This document shows, one piece after another, positions 22,690 to 32,312 of a stretch of DNA of 64,000 bases. A program made the translations under genes and the position numbers. The stretch is taken from contig CP136067.1 in the NCBI GenBank assembly GCA_032622095.1, positions 91,254,707 to 91,318,706 on the forward strand. Reading direction: 5' to 3'. Under the pieces are notes generated by a model. It saw only the letters and a program-made list of their open reading frames with translations. It searched no databases and was not told the DNA's origin. The number at the start of each line of letters is the position of its first letter. Positions within the stretch are counted from its first letter, which is position 1. This stretch comes from Siphonodentalium dalli. Taxonomy: Eukaryota; Mollusca; Scaphopoda; Gadilida; Siphonodentaliidae.

Positions 22690-24590
22690 GTGAGAGTGAC
22701 GCCTTATTACTGCAGGTTTTTCATTCACCAAACCAGAAAGCTTCTAAATGCGGATCAAAAATTGTGTTCCCGCCATAAAATCTTCAAGTGTGCATGACCC
22801 AGCCATTGTTCATACCTAAACATCGAACGCATTTAACGCGTCATAATACATGTAGTTATATACTGCAACTATAAGACATCCAGCGAATACACACCCCACG
22901 AAAAACGCTCAATTTGTTGTCCTGCGAGATATCCCATCGCTATAGCTCAATTTGACACGGCCAGATTAGCTTTTCTACAATATCCTAAAACAATAAAGCT
23001 TCTTAAATCATCGGTATAGTCAATAGAACTTTCACGAACTTGGACATTCCAACTACAGCTTATACCGGCATTGGTGTCGCAGTACAACTTTAAGACGTCC
23101 CAAAATAACCGGAAAAAATAATTATCTATTTATAAAACCTACGTAAGACCATGGAATTATATAATTTGGCCTACATTATACACCTGTGGCGTTATTAAGA
23201 GCTACCGCGCACTTGGTCAGTCGTATTGATGAAAAAGTAGAATAAATAGTGCCAATATGGGCTTATTTCGTATTTAAATAAGCCTATATCGTGCCTATAT
23301 TGAACTTAAATATACTAGAGCTCCGGGTGGAGACACTCATTCGAGGGGCAAGGATGCTGATTATATGGAAATATGTTTTTTTTACCCAATTTAAGTCAAT
23401 TAGTACACCATACGAGGGAAGCGTGTCCCCACGGACCCCTAGTTCCCTTTTTATGACCATGGATACTGTACGTATCTGTGCTGGATATTCCCCTTTAATA
23501 AAATATAATAGAACTCCAGGGTGGAAAACATTCATGGGGCAGTAATTTTGATGATATGAAAATAGGGGTTTTACCAAATTTTAAGTCAATAAGTACATCA
23601 TATGAGGGAAGCAAGCCACACATGGACCCCTAATTCCATTTCTATGACCATGTAAATTGTATACATATGTGCAGGATATGCCCCTTTACTGAAATTTACT
23701 AGACATCCGGGGTGGAGACACATTTGGAAATATGTTGTTTATTCAATTTTCTAGTCTACTTAGGCCCACCATATACGGGAAGCAATCCACCAATAACTCT
23801 TAATTCCATTTGTATGACCATTGAAGTGCTATATATCTGTGCAGGAGATGTCCCTTTACTAAAATTGTCTAGAACTCCGGTTGGAGACACACATTGGTGG
23901 GGCCGGGATGCTGATAACATGAACATAGGTTTTTGTTGTCACCAAATTCAAGTCAATAAGTACACCATATGAGGGAAACAATCCCTCAGGGACCCCTAAT
24001 TCCTTTTTATGACCGTGGATTGTTAACGCCACCGGTGTATACTGTGGGCCAAATTAGTAGAGTGAGTGGTTCGGGGGCTAGCCCGGGATTGTCGAAAGGG
24101 CCAAATTATAAAATCTCATGGTCCTATGTAGGTTTTATAAATAGATTGGGTCGCTTTAAAAGCTGTAGTGCTACCCCGAATGCGGTTATTTTGGGACGCG
24201 TTAAAGCTTGTACTGCGACCCCGATCCGGTAGAGGCTGTATTTGGAATGTCCAAGTTCGTGAAAGTTCTATTGACTATGCCGATGATTTGAGAGGCTTTA
24301 TTGTTTTAGAATAATGTAGAAAGGTTAATCTGGCCGTGTCAAATTGAGCTATAGCGATGGGATATCGCGCAGGACAACACATTTCGGGTTTTCGTTTGGT
24401 GTGTATTCGCTGGATGTCTTATAGTTGTAGTATATAACCATTATGGCCGCGTTAATTGCTTTCGACGTTTAGGTATGAACAATGGCTGGGCCATTCACTC
24501 TTAGTGGGAACACAATACCTCCGATTTTTTATCCGCATTTAGAAGCTTTCTGGTGTGGTAAATGAGATACCTGCAGTAATAAGCCGTAGT
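22690..24590. mobile_element. Long-inverted-repeat element enclosing satellite units
   Basis: Left arm about 22690-23185 and right arm about 24097-24590 are reverse complements over nearly 490 bp. They share CTTATTACTGCAGG, CCAGCCATTGTTCATACCTA, ACATCCAGCGAATACACACC, GATATCCCATCGCTATAGCT, CTTTCACGAACTTGGACATT and ATCTATTTATAAAACCTACG. Between them is a tandem array (23290-24010). No transposase is seen. Confidence 0.8.
23300..24010. repeat. Satellite-like array, 170-200-bp units
   Basis: Unit starts with CTAGAACTCCGGGGTGGAGACAC-like sequence are visible at about 23313, 23511, 23698 and 23868, each followed by ATGCTGAT-ACATGAAAATAG, AAGTCAATAAGTACACCATA and CAGGATATGCCCCTTTACT. A fifth unit lies outside the element at 24735-24900. 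Unit lengths are unequal (about 198, 187 and 170 bp), and the ORFs in it are shadows. Confidence 0.75.
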
Positions 24591-25218
24591 TTTTGTAATA
24601 ATTTGAAGGATTAGTTGTTTTAACGGAATTCTGAGGCGGTGCATTCATGTAACCAATATATTTTATATTATAATTTATATTTATGGCTAATAATATGATC
24701 TTGGTGGCGTTACTATTTCTGACTATGGTTTTCTTGTATATATATGTGTAGGGGATGTCCCGTCAATCAATATACTAGAGATCCGGGATGGAGACACACA
24801 TTCCTGGGACATGGATGCTGATGACATGAAAATAGGTGTTTGTCAAGTAAATAAGTACCGGTACATCGTAATTATATGAGTGAAACTTAACCCCTGTCGA
24901 TACCCATTTGTGTATGACACAAGCGCCAAAACATGCGCCACACTTCAGACAAACTTACTTTTTCGTAAACTATGTATTGTTATATTGTTCTATTCCACAC
25001 CCCGTTATGTAAAACCACTTTTTCAAACTCATTGTTCGGGATAGAAATGTTTTTGTTTTCTTTGGCGACTATCAACGGGTTTATTAACTTGACTGACTAT
25101 ATCGTATTTTCACTATATGTATCCCTTGTATGAGATTTTCTGTTGACTTTATTCCGTTACGGTCAGCTTTGGATTCTGCACGCTAACACAACATATATAG
25201 TTAGCACTATATACATGT
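24591..25218. other. Spacer with one detached satellite unit
   Basis: Apart from the detached unit at 24735-24900 nothing is recognised. This is the immediate upstream region of the zinc-finger ORF; no clear TATA box or CpG-rich promoter is visible. Confidence 0.5.
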
Positions 25219-25689
25219 ATGCATAGAGCGACGGAGCCATCAACAATTGAAACTGCAGCTGATAAACAAACACCAGGGAATATGTCTCAAACACACGTCG
25301 ATACGTTAAACAGTTCGCCAAATAACACAAAAGATAACGGTGCCCGTTCATACCAGTGCGACATATGCTTCAAATCATGGAGCACATCTGCACATTTGCT
25401 GTTTCATAAGAGAATCCACGCGGGAGATCGCCCGTATCAATGTGATGTGTGCGAGAAATCATTTATTCGCTTCAGAGGTCTGTCGAAACACAAGAGGATC
25501 CACACGGGAATGTATCAATGTGATGTGTGCGAGAAATCATTTACTCAGTCGAGTAACCCGGCGAATCATAAGAGAATCCACACGGGGGATCGCCCGTATC
25601 AATGTGATGTATGCGAGAAATCATTTACTCTATTGTTTAGAATGAATACACATAAGAGGATCCACACGGGTGATCGCCCGTTTGCATGA
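25219..25689 (+). CDS. C2H2 zinc-finger protein, four intact fingers, premature end
   Basis: The 156-residue frame begins with a 44-residue finger-free leader and then four classical C2H2 fingers: Cys47/Cys50/His63/His67, Cys75/Cys78/His91/His95, Cys101/Cys104/His117/His121 and Cys129/Cys132/His145/His149. Linkers are AGDRPY, a shortened TGMY and TGDRPY, variants of the canonical TGEKPY. Such proteins bind DNA in the nucleus, with specificity set by each finger helix; no KRAB, SCAN or BTB domain is visible. The stop TGA (25687-25689) replaces the first Cys codon (TGC) of a fifth finger, and in-frame finger sequence continues beyond, so the product is truncated relative to its ancestor. I chose the first ATG; an in-frame ATG at residue 22 (NMSQ) is also possible. 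Whether it is still expressed is unknown. Confidence 0.75.
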   Translation: MHRATEPSTIETAADKQTPGNMSQTHVDTLNSSPNNTKDNGARSYQCDICFKSWSTSAHLLFHKRIHAGDRPYQCDVCEKSFIRFRGLSKHKRIHTGMYQCDVCEKSFTQSSNPANHKRIHTGDRPYQCDVCEKSFTLLFRMNTHKRIHTGDRPFA

Positions 25690-27007
25690 GATATATGCGG
25701 GAAATCATTTATCAATAGCTTTCACGTGAGGAGACATAAGAAAATCCACACAGATGATCGCCCGTATCAATGTGATATATGCTCGAAATCATTTACACAG
25801 TTGGTTAATCTGAATACTCATCAGATGATCCACACTGTGGATCGCCCATATGAATGCGATAGGTGCCGGAAATCATTTACTCAGTTGAGTCACCTGACGA
25901 AACATAAGTTGACCCACAAAGTCTGATATGTGCAAGAAAACTATTACTCAGTCGAGCGACCTCATGAAACAAAAGAAACTCCACACTGGAGATCGCTCAT
26001 ATGAATGCGGCATGTGCGAGAAAGCATTTACTCGCTCGACTGGCCTCACTGAACATAAGCTTATCCACACGGGAGATCGCCCGTATCAATGTGATGTGTG
26101 CGATAAATAATTTACTCATTCAGGTGTCCCGAAGAGACATGAGAGAATCCTCACGGGGGATCGGCCATATACATGCGATGTGTGCTATGAGTTGTTTGCT
26201 CATTCGGGCCAGCTGACAAGATGCAAGAGGGTCAATGCGGGGGATCGCCATATCAGTGTGATATATGCTTGAAATCATTTACTCAATTATTGTTGGTTAA
26301 CCTGAATACACATAAGAGGATCCACACGGGTGATCGCCCGCTTACATGCCATCTATGTGGGAAATCATTGATCAATAGCTTTCACTTGAGGAGACATCAA
26401 GAAAATCCACACAGATGATCGCCCGTATCAATGTGATATATTCTGGAAATCATTTACAAATTTGGTGAATCTGAATACTCATAAGAGGACCCACACTGGG
26501 GATCGCCCATATGAATGTGATGTACCGGAAATCATTTAAACAGTTGAGTAACCTGACGAAACATAAGTTGACCCACATAGTGGGATCTGTAGAAGAAAAC
26601 TATTACTCAGTCGAATGACCTCACGAAACATAAGATAATCCACACTGGAGATCGCCTGTACAAATGTGATATGTGCCGGAATTCATTTACTCGGTTGAGT
26701 ATAACCTGACGAAACATAAATTGACCCACATAGTGGGATCTATTACTCAGTCGAGTGACCTCACGAAACAAAAGCTAATCCACACTGGAGATCGCCCATA
26801 TGAATGTGATGTACCGGAAATCATTTAAACAGTTGCGTAACCTGACGAAACATAAATTGACCCACATAGTGGGATCTATTACTCAGTCGAGAGACCTCAC
26901 GAAACATAAGCTAATCCACACTGGCGATCGCCCGTATAAATGTGATGTGTGCGAGAAATAATTTACTCAGCAGAGTAACCTGACGAAATATATTCTGACT
27001 GATTGAT
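25690..27007 (+). pseudogene. Decayed C2H2 zinc-finger array, about 15 units
   Basis: Finger sequences continue downstream in shifting frames. Three further units (CSKSFTQLVNLNTHQMIH, CRKSFTQLSHLTKHKLTH and one before them) stay in the first frame up to a TGA at 25924-25926. A deletion then shifts frame; a unit with AFTRSTGLTEHKLIH follows; a TCA-to-TAA change ends that frame at 26110; one-base indels near 26250 and 26400 shift frame again; Cys-to-Phe and linker losses follow. From 26500 on, units such as GATGTACCGGAAATCATTTA with identical deletions occur twice (26516 and 26807). The last unit carries a TAA and an intact KYILTD tail. With the preceding ORF this was once a protein of roughly 19 fingers. 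Confidence 0.85.
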
Positions 27008-28452
27008 AGATTTTATTATCGTATTAAAATTACAACATAGATGTACACACATTTATACAATACAAACAATATAAAATTTCCTTCTATCATACTTTGAGAA
27101 TATGGGCTTCAGATTTCTTGATCAATATTTATATTATATAATATTAACATTTTGATTGCAATTATAAATAGCAACAGTGTTAAATCTGGGTTTTTAATAC
27201 TATTTTACCTTTTCGCGCATTTGCTGAAGTAACCATAATTATGGTAACGTCAACAAACAAGAGGTAATTTAATTTAGAAAATAATCATAATATGTGTAAT
27301 TTTGTTGTTGATTCATTGATACCGGTCATATTTTGCATATGAATCCGGAGTACCAGTTGACAGATGAGAATGAATACTGCGTACTGCCTGAAATGACATG
27401 AATCCTGCATACCAAAGAGGGGTGGAATGACATCCTAAAATGTTTACCCCAACCTGTGAAATGTTAGTAATAACATTTCTGGCATGTCCCATTTAAAAAG
27501 TGATTTCCAAATCGTGCAAAACTATACACACTTTTTCCACAACCCCATGCATGTTACATGCCACATTGAAAATCGGGCTGGCAAATTGCATATTCGGTAT
27601 CATGTACATATATAATTGCTGAATATATTTATAGCATTCTAAAAGGTAATGGATTTAATATCCGAGTTTACGGCGGTTACTTATGTATATTTCCGGTGAC
27701 GTAATTCAATACTGTTCTATCTGGCAATTTGAATGGGTAATCTATGTATACTCATTCTGAATTTTCCCACTGTTAACCGAGTTTTCTGATTCAAAATAGA
27801 TATTGTGTTCAAATATGTGTTAAACTTTACCCATACTTGTGCTACATTCAGATTATTGTCCCGGTTCATTATAAGACCACTGGTAGTTAAGTGACATTTA
27901 AATATTTCGTTAATCCTACAACATCGAGCATGATTGCAATGTCCAATTGTATCCACTGAAATGGAATTACATTTTGACGAGTCCATAATTTTGTTTATTT
28001 TAAAATGTATTTGGGATGTTGTTGCAAATGACAAGATAATGATGGTGAGCTGCTATAATATGAGAATCATTGATGTGTAATATATGCAAATTTGTGTGAT
28101 CCATAATGTACTCATGGGTGCATTATACATAAACCCATAAACTACGATGTGTGAAGCATAACAACCATGGAGTGGGGCTATTTTGATGGCGTCCGAATTT
28201 AAAACAGTTGGCAATTTTATGACTCGCATAACATTAGTTGGAAAGTTTACCCCACACGTAGGTTGAAATTGTTCTCATTGTTTGATTTCCAACCAGTAAT
28301 TAGTGCTCATGGTATTTGTTGTTTTTGAGCCAACAGTAACATGTTATACTGCCTTTGGTCAACATTTGGTTCAAATGTTCAACGTAATGGGAGTGTGCAT
28401 GCTTAATTGTCAGCAATGTTGAGATTAAACACGTAACTTTGACGGGAGGGTG
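27008..28452. other. Unannotated AT-rich spacer
   Basis: There is no recognisable gene, and the 105-codon minus ORF at 27717-28034 shows no domain. No clear polyadenylation arrangement for the zinc-finger gene could be settled. Confidence 0.5.
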
Positions 28453-28645
28453 GCGAATTACTGCAAACTGATTCAAATCAAGATGGATAGTTTTGCACAC
28501 ACACAAAAAACAGTTGTTGAAATACTTGAAACCATAAATATTATTGTCTGTTCCATACAGTTGCTTTTTCGAATTGTTTGAATTTGTCAAAGAGCACTAA
28601 CATTACATTATGTATAAATATTACTTTGCACCAACATTTCTACAC
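28453..28645. repeat. Direct repeat, copy 1 (partner 29697-29905)
   Basis: GCGAATTACTGCAAACTGAT through AGTTTTGCACACACA, TCTGTTCCATACAG, TTTGTCAAAGAGCACTAACA to ATTTCTACACA is repeated in the same orientation about 1245 bp downstream with few changes. A minus-strand ORF here has no partner in the second copy. Confidence 0.8.
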
Positions 28646-28732
28646 AATGTAAATACAGTTATACTTTTGTATCCTCGTGGTGTAGACTGAATGGAGGCAA
28701 AGTGTAGTCAAAGACTCCAGAAAAGGGTACAC

Positions 28733-28734
<2 letters not shown>

Positions 28735-28768
<34 letters not shown>
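28735..28768. repeat. (TA)n microsatellite
   Basis: An uninterrupted run of alternating A and T of about 30 bp ends in ATGTATGTATAC. Confidence 0.9.
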
Positions 28769-28774
<6 letters not shown>

Positions 28775-29400
28775 ACTTGATGTTGATAAACATAACTAGC
28801 AAAGCTTGCCTTTCGTATTTCTAAAAGTGAATAAATGACTCCAATCGTTGCGACACTGATATTTGATCGTAATATCCAAATGTAATGCCATAGTAAGATA
28901 AGTACTATACTGCTAACATTTTCATGAAGGGATATTCGCTGGTGCATCATTACAGATCAAGTGCTAGTGCATTATATCACATAAAATCCTTATTATATCA
29001 TTTAAAAAGTCATTACATATTTCCTTATCTCCCACTGGTGAAGAATATGCGCGTGCTTCGGCCAACTTGGCATCGCGCCAACAAAATGACTTTTCATTGA
29101 ATCAAGCGGATTAATACCATTTCGTAAAGTCGCACATGACAACAGCAGCAGACAATGCAAAATGATTGCGTTGTTCGTTGAAGTCAAACTATTGTGCAAC
29201 TTCATTGCACTAACGAAAATAGACATCAAACACAGAGGCAAATTGGGGGACTACATTTTTCATCGGCAGCTCGAGCGCGCATTACTGTCGCATACGACTG
29301 TGAATCGTCTCGGCCAACAATGTGTTTTTTTATGTTGCCGTAAAGGATTTTTGTTTGTTACAAAAGCCATAAAGCTCTAGTTTTTATGTAACATACAAGA
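28769..29400. other. Unannotated sequence
   Basis: There are no domains and no clear repeat. Two overlapping short ORFs on opposite strands around 29000-29380 are not supported. Confidence 0.4.
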
Positions 29401-29409
29401 TCTTCAACT

Positions 29410-29600
29410 CGTTATGTTGGGACACACGATTTTATTAAACTCGTTTCATAAATTTGATTCACATCTCGTCTACCATCTGTTGTGAATCAAATTTATCAAA
29501 CTCGTTTCGTAAAAGTTTATATCCTAACATAACGCGTTGGGGATCCTCTATATCTTATATATGCAAGTCTCCTATTTGGAGCCTCGCATATATAACAAAA
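29410..29600. repeat. Inverted repeat plus single hairpin module (copy E)
   Basis: Outer arms GTTATGTTGGGA (29411) and TCCTAACATAAC (29522) enclose inner arms ATAAATTTGATTCACA (29449) and TGTGAATCAAATTTAT (29481). Directly after, 29549-29600 is a diverged hairpin of the GCATTCTCTTATATATGCGAG family with centre AGTCTCCTATTTGGAGCCT. Confidence 0.65.
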
Positions 29601-29696
29601 TTCACCACCTTTCAAGGTAAAGACATGTCTATCCCAATGATATCATGCATATGAGTACACCTGTTTATATATATGGTAACATTATAAACACGACTT

Positions 29697-29905
29697 GCGA
29701 ATTACTGCAAACTGATTCAAATCAAGATGGATAGTTTTGCACACACAAAAAAAAACAATCATTGTTGAAATATTTGAAACGATAAATATTCTTGTCTGTT
29801 CCATACAGTGGCTTTTTCGAATTGTTTGAATTTGTCAAAGAGCACTAACATTACACTATGTAAAATGTGAATATTACTTTGCACAACATTTCTACACAGT
29901 GACTT
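29697..29905. repeat. Direct repeat, copy 2 (partner 28453-28645)
   Basis: It shares GCGAATTACTGCAAACTGAT, TCTGTTCCATACAG and TTTGTCAAAGAGCACTAACA with the first copy, with small indels around the A-rich tract. Confidence 0.8.
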
Positions 29906-29947
29906 TCACGACGGAAGCTTCGCTATGGTAGCATTCAAGATACGTTG

Positions 29948-30118
29948 CCAGTGCATTGGCTTATATATGCGAGTCTACCACAGGGAGCCTCGTATATATA
30001 AGAGAATGCACTGGTTTACACAGTCAAGGTAAATATTGTTAGGCATTTGTAATATCTTACATATGCGAGGCTCCCTATATGAGACTCGCATATATACATG
30101 TAAGAGAATGCATAGGCA
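29948..30118. repeat. Double-hairpin element (copies F and G)
   Basis: Hairpin F (29948-30013, arms beginning CCAGTGCATT) and hairpin G (about 30041-30118, ending GCATAGGCAC) are oppositely oriented around a 28-bp spacer containing CAGTCAAGGTAAATATTG. The reverse complement matches copies C/D including the spacer. Downstream CATGTTTTCGCAAA and AAAGGGTTAA recall the outer flanks of C/D and the right end of the piggyBac-like element. Confidence 0.8.
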
Positions 30119-30194
30119 CATGTTTTCGCAAACTTCTGGAAGCTCCAGTCATAAAAGGGTTAAAGGGGTACGGTGTCCTAAATTCGGCCTTTTG

Positions 30195-30455
30195 TGGGAC
30201 CATATCCTTTATACTCAACAAAATATATACAACAAATGAATGAATGTGAGCCATGGATTAATGCATGTACTAGTGCAAGATAAACTCATGGGCTTTGAAT
30301 GATGCAAACAACATGGTAATTATAATGAAAATTCTTTTTCATTATAATTTCCATGTTGTTTGCATCGTTCATAGAGCGTATTTTGCACTAATACATGGCT
30401 CAAATTCATTCATTTGTTGCATATATTCTGTTGAGTATAAAAGGAGATGGTCCCA
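30195..30455. repeat. Near-continuous palindrome, about 260 bp
   Basis: The arms TGGGACCATATCC, ATACTCAACAAAATATAT, AATGAATGAATGTGAGCCAT and GCAAACAACATGG find inverted partners ending TGGTCCCA, with almost no loop around AATGAAAATTCTTTTTCATT near 30333. Arm identity is high but not perfect. The ORFs crossing it are shadows. Confidence 0.85.
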
Positions 30456-30512
30456 GAAATGGACGGAGTATTTGTTCAGTACGCCTTTAAATTTGTTGCT
30501 GTGGAAAATTAT

Positions 30513-30715
30513 TCAGAACATCTGACACAAGACTGGTTTGGCACCAAGACCCGTGCCGTCCGCCATATAGAATGCCCCTCCAGTATGAACGATCACCAAA
30601 AATTCTTGTTCTGCTGGCTCATTCTTTTTCCAGTCCACAAACGGCAGCGGCTGGCCGTCATATGAGTACATACTATCAGTAGGGCTAGGTCTGCGGCCAT
30701 CGACGAAAAGGTGTG
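30513..30715 (-). CDS. C-type lectin-like domain, C-terminal half, terminal exon
   Basis: The minus-strand exon follows a strong acceptor (TTATTTCCTCTTTCAG, AG at 30717-30716) and ends at TGA 30515-30513; 66 residues plus a split codon. It reads HLFVDGRR, then MYSYDGQPLPFVDWKKNEP, EFLVIVHTGGAFYMADG and finally KPVLCQMF. This is the second half of a C-type lectin-like fold: the G-x-W/DG-x-L-x-F-x-x-W strand, the x-EP- position of the sugar-binding loop (here NEPAEQE rather than EPN or QPD) and the last Cys of the C1-C4 disulphide (LCQ). The acceptor phase is 1, matching the donor at 60367. Residues that normally supply the second disulphide (Cys in E-x-C-V and in D-x-x-C) are replaced by Phe and non-Cys residues. 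Extracellular or secreted location and ligand binding are family inference; calcium-dependent sugar binding is doubtful. A hAT-type MITE starts 26 bp upstream of the acceptor. Confidence 0.8.
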
Positions 30716-30742
30716 CTGAAAGAGGAAATAACACGTTATAAG

Positions 30743-31306
30743 CAGGGTTCGCGCTGGACCGAAATTTACTTTTGCCAAATATTTTTCCAAATGAAAATAT
30801 TTTTTGAGAAATTATTTCAGAAATTGCCAAATGCTATCACTTTCTGCAAAATAGAGTTTTATATTTCTACAAGCGCTGTTTGACAAACTTTTGGTATCGA
30901 TAGGAAAGCAGTTATTTATTAATAATTCTCGCCTCTCTACTGTGGTTTATCATAGAACAACAAATCATTTTACCGAACAATACGATTGTTGAAGGGTTGC
31001 TTCACCAGAAGGGCAAATAGAAAAGAGGATTATATATATGTAACAATAAATTATATAGTAATATCGTCGATACTAATGCTATCAGATTACCTATATCTTG
31101 ATAAAGGTGTTAACATTTTCTAACACTTATAGACCGCAGCTAATTGCAATGGTTTCCAGAAATTAACATCATTAGTGACCAATATTTTTTTTTCTTGAGA
31201 GTTTAAAAAGTGACTTGCCAAAACTTTTTCCAAATGAAAATATTTTTTGCCAAATATGAATTATGTTTTCCATTGGCAAATTTGGCAAGTGGCAGCGCGA
31301 ACCCTG
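30743..31306. mobile_element. hAT-type MITE beside the lectin acceptor
   Basis: The ends CAGGGTTCGCGCT and AGCGCGAACCCTG are flanked by a perfect 8-bp duplication GTTATAAG (30735-30742 and 31307-31314). Subterminal TTGCCAAATATTTTTCCAAA also recurs inverted and directly near the right end. No ORF. It is inserted about 20 bp upstream of the lectin exon's polypyrimidine tract. Confidence 0.9.
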
Positions 31307-31679
31307 GTTATAAGTATGGTTGTCTCCAACGTGTAGCATGCGACACTTGTAGAGAAGATGAGTAATTCAATATTCTGATCAGTTAATTAGCGAAAAGCGC
31401 TGTGCAGGCAGAGATTCGAGTGCGCGAACATAATAATCTTCATTGAATCAAATTGAGCGCATCGCTGGTCGCATTTTCGTCAATTATTGTCGGTATTATT
31501 TACAAGTTTCGCTAGACGTTGACCGCCCATATAAAAATGTACCTGGGTAAATCCACCCAGGTTTTTTGGGCCGAAACCCAGGTAAAAATCTATCTACCAA
31601 GACATCCACCAACCATTAAGACCCCGCGAAACCTGGGTTTTACCATGATTTACCCACCTAAAACTGGATAAAAACCCTG

Positions 31680-32312
31680 GTATGGGTAAACCTGGGTGTA
31701 ATTACCCAGGTGACCACACCCAGGTGTACCCTACCTGGGTGTTTCCCACCCAGGTCTACCCTGGTGTTTCCTACCTGGGTGTTTCCCCACCCAGGTGTAC
31801 CATGGTGTTATTTACCCAGGTGTACCCTGGTGTTTCATACCTGGGTGTTTCCCACCCAGGTGTACCTTGGTGTTATTCACCCAGGTGTACCCAGGTGTGT
31901 CCTACCTGGGTGTTTCCCACCCAGGTGTACCTTGGTGTTATTCACCCAGGTGTACCCTGGTGTTTCCTACCTGGGTGTTCCCCACCCAGGTGTACCTTGA
32001 TGTTTCCAACCCAGGTATACCTTGGTGTTTTTTTTACGCCGGTGTACCTTGGTGTTTTCTTACCCAGGTGGATTTCCCATTGAGATGCACCTGGGTTAGA
32101 AAACCCCAAGGTACACCCAGGTAAGGAAACACCAAGGTACACCTGGGCAGGAAAACACCAAGGTACACCTGGGTAAGAAAACACCAAGGTACACCTGGGT
32201 AAGAAAACACCAAGGTACACCTGGGTAAGAAAACACCAAGGTACACATGGGTAGGAAACACCAAGGAACACCTGGGTGAATAACACCAAGGTACACCTGG
32301 GTGGGGATACCA
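31680..32312. repeat. Head-to-head CACCCAGGTGTACC minisatellite, copy 1
   Basis: From 31680 to about 32085 the motif CACCCAGGTGTACCTTGGTG repeats every 30-36 bp. From about 32088 to 32312 the reverse complement (CACCAAGGTACACCTGGGTG) repeats instead, so the whole block can fold on itself. ORFs of 79-133 codons in several frames on both strands read as Pro/Gly/Val-rich repeats and are products of the array. Confidence 0.9.
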
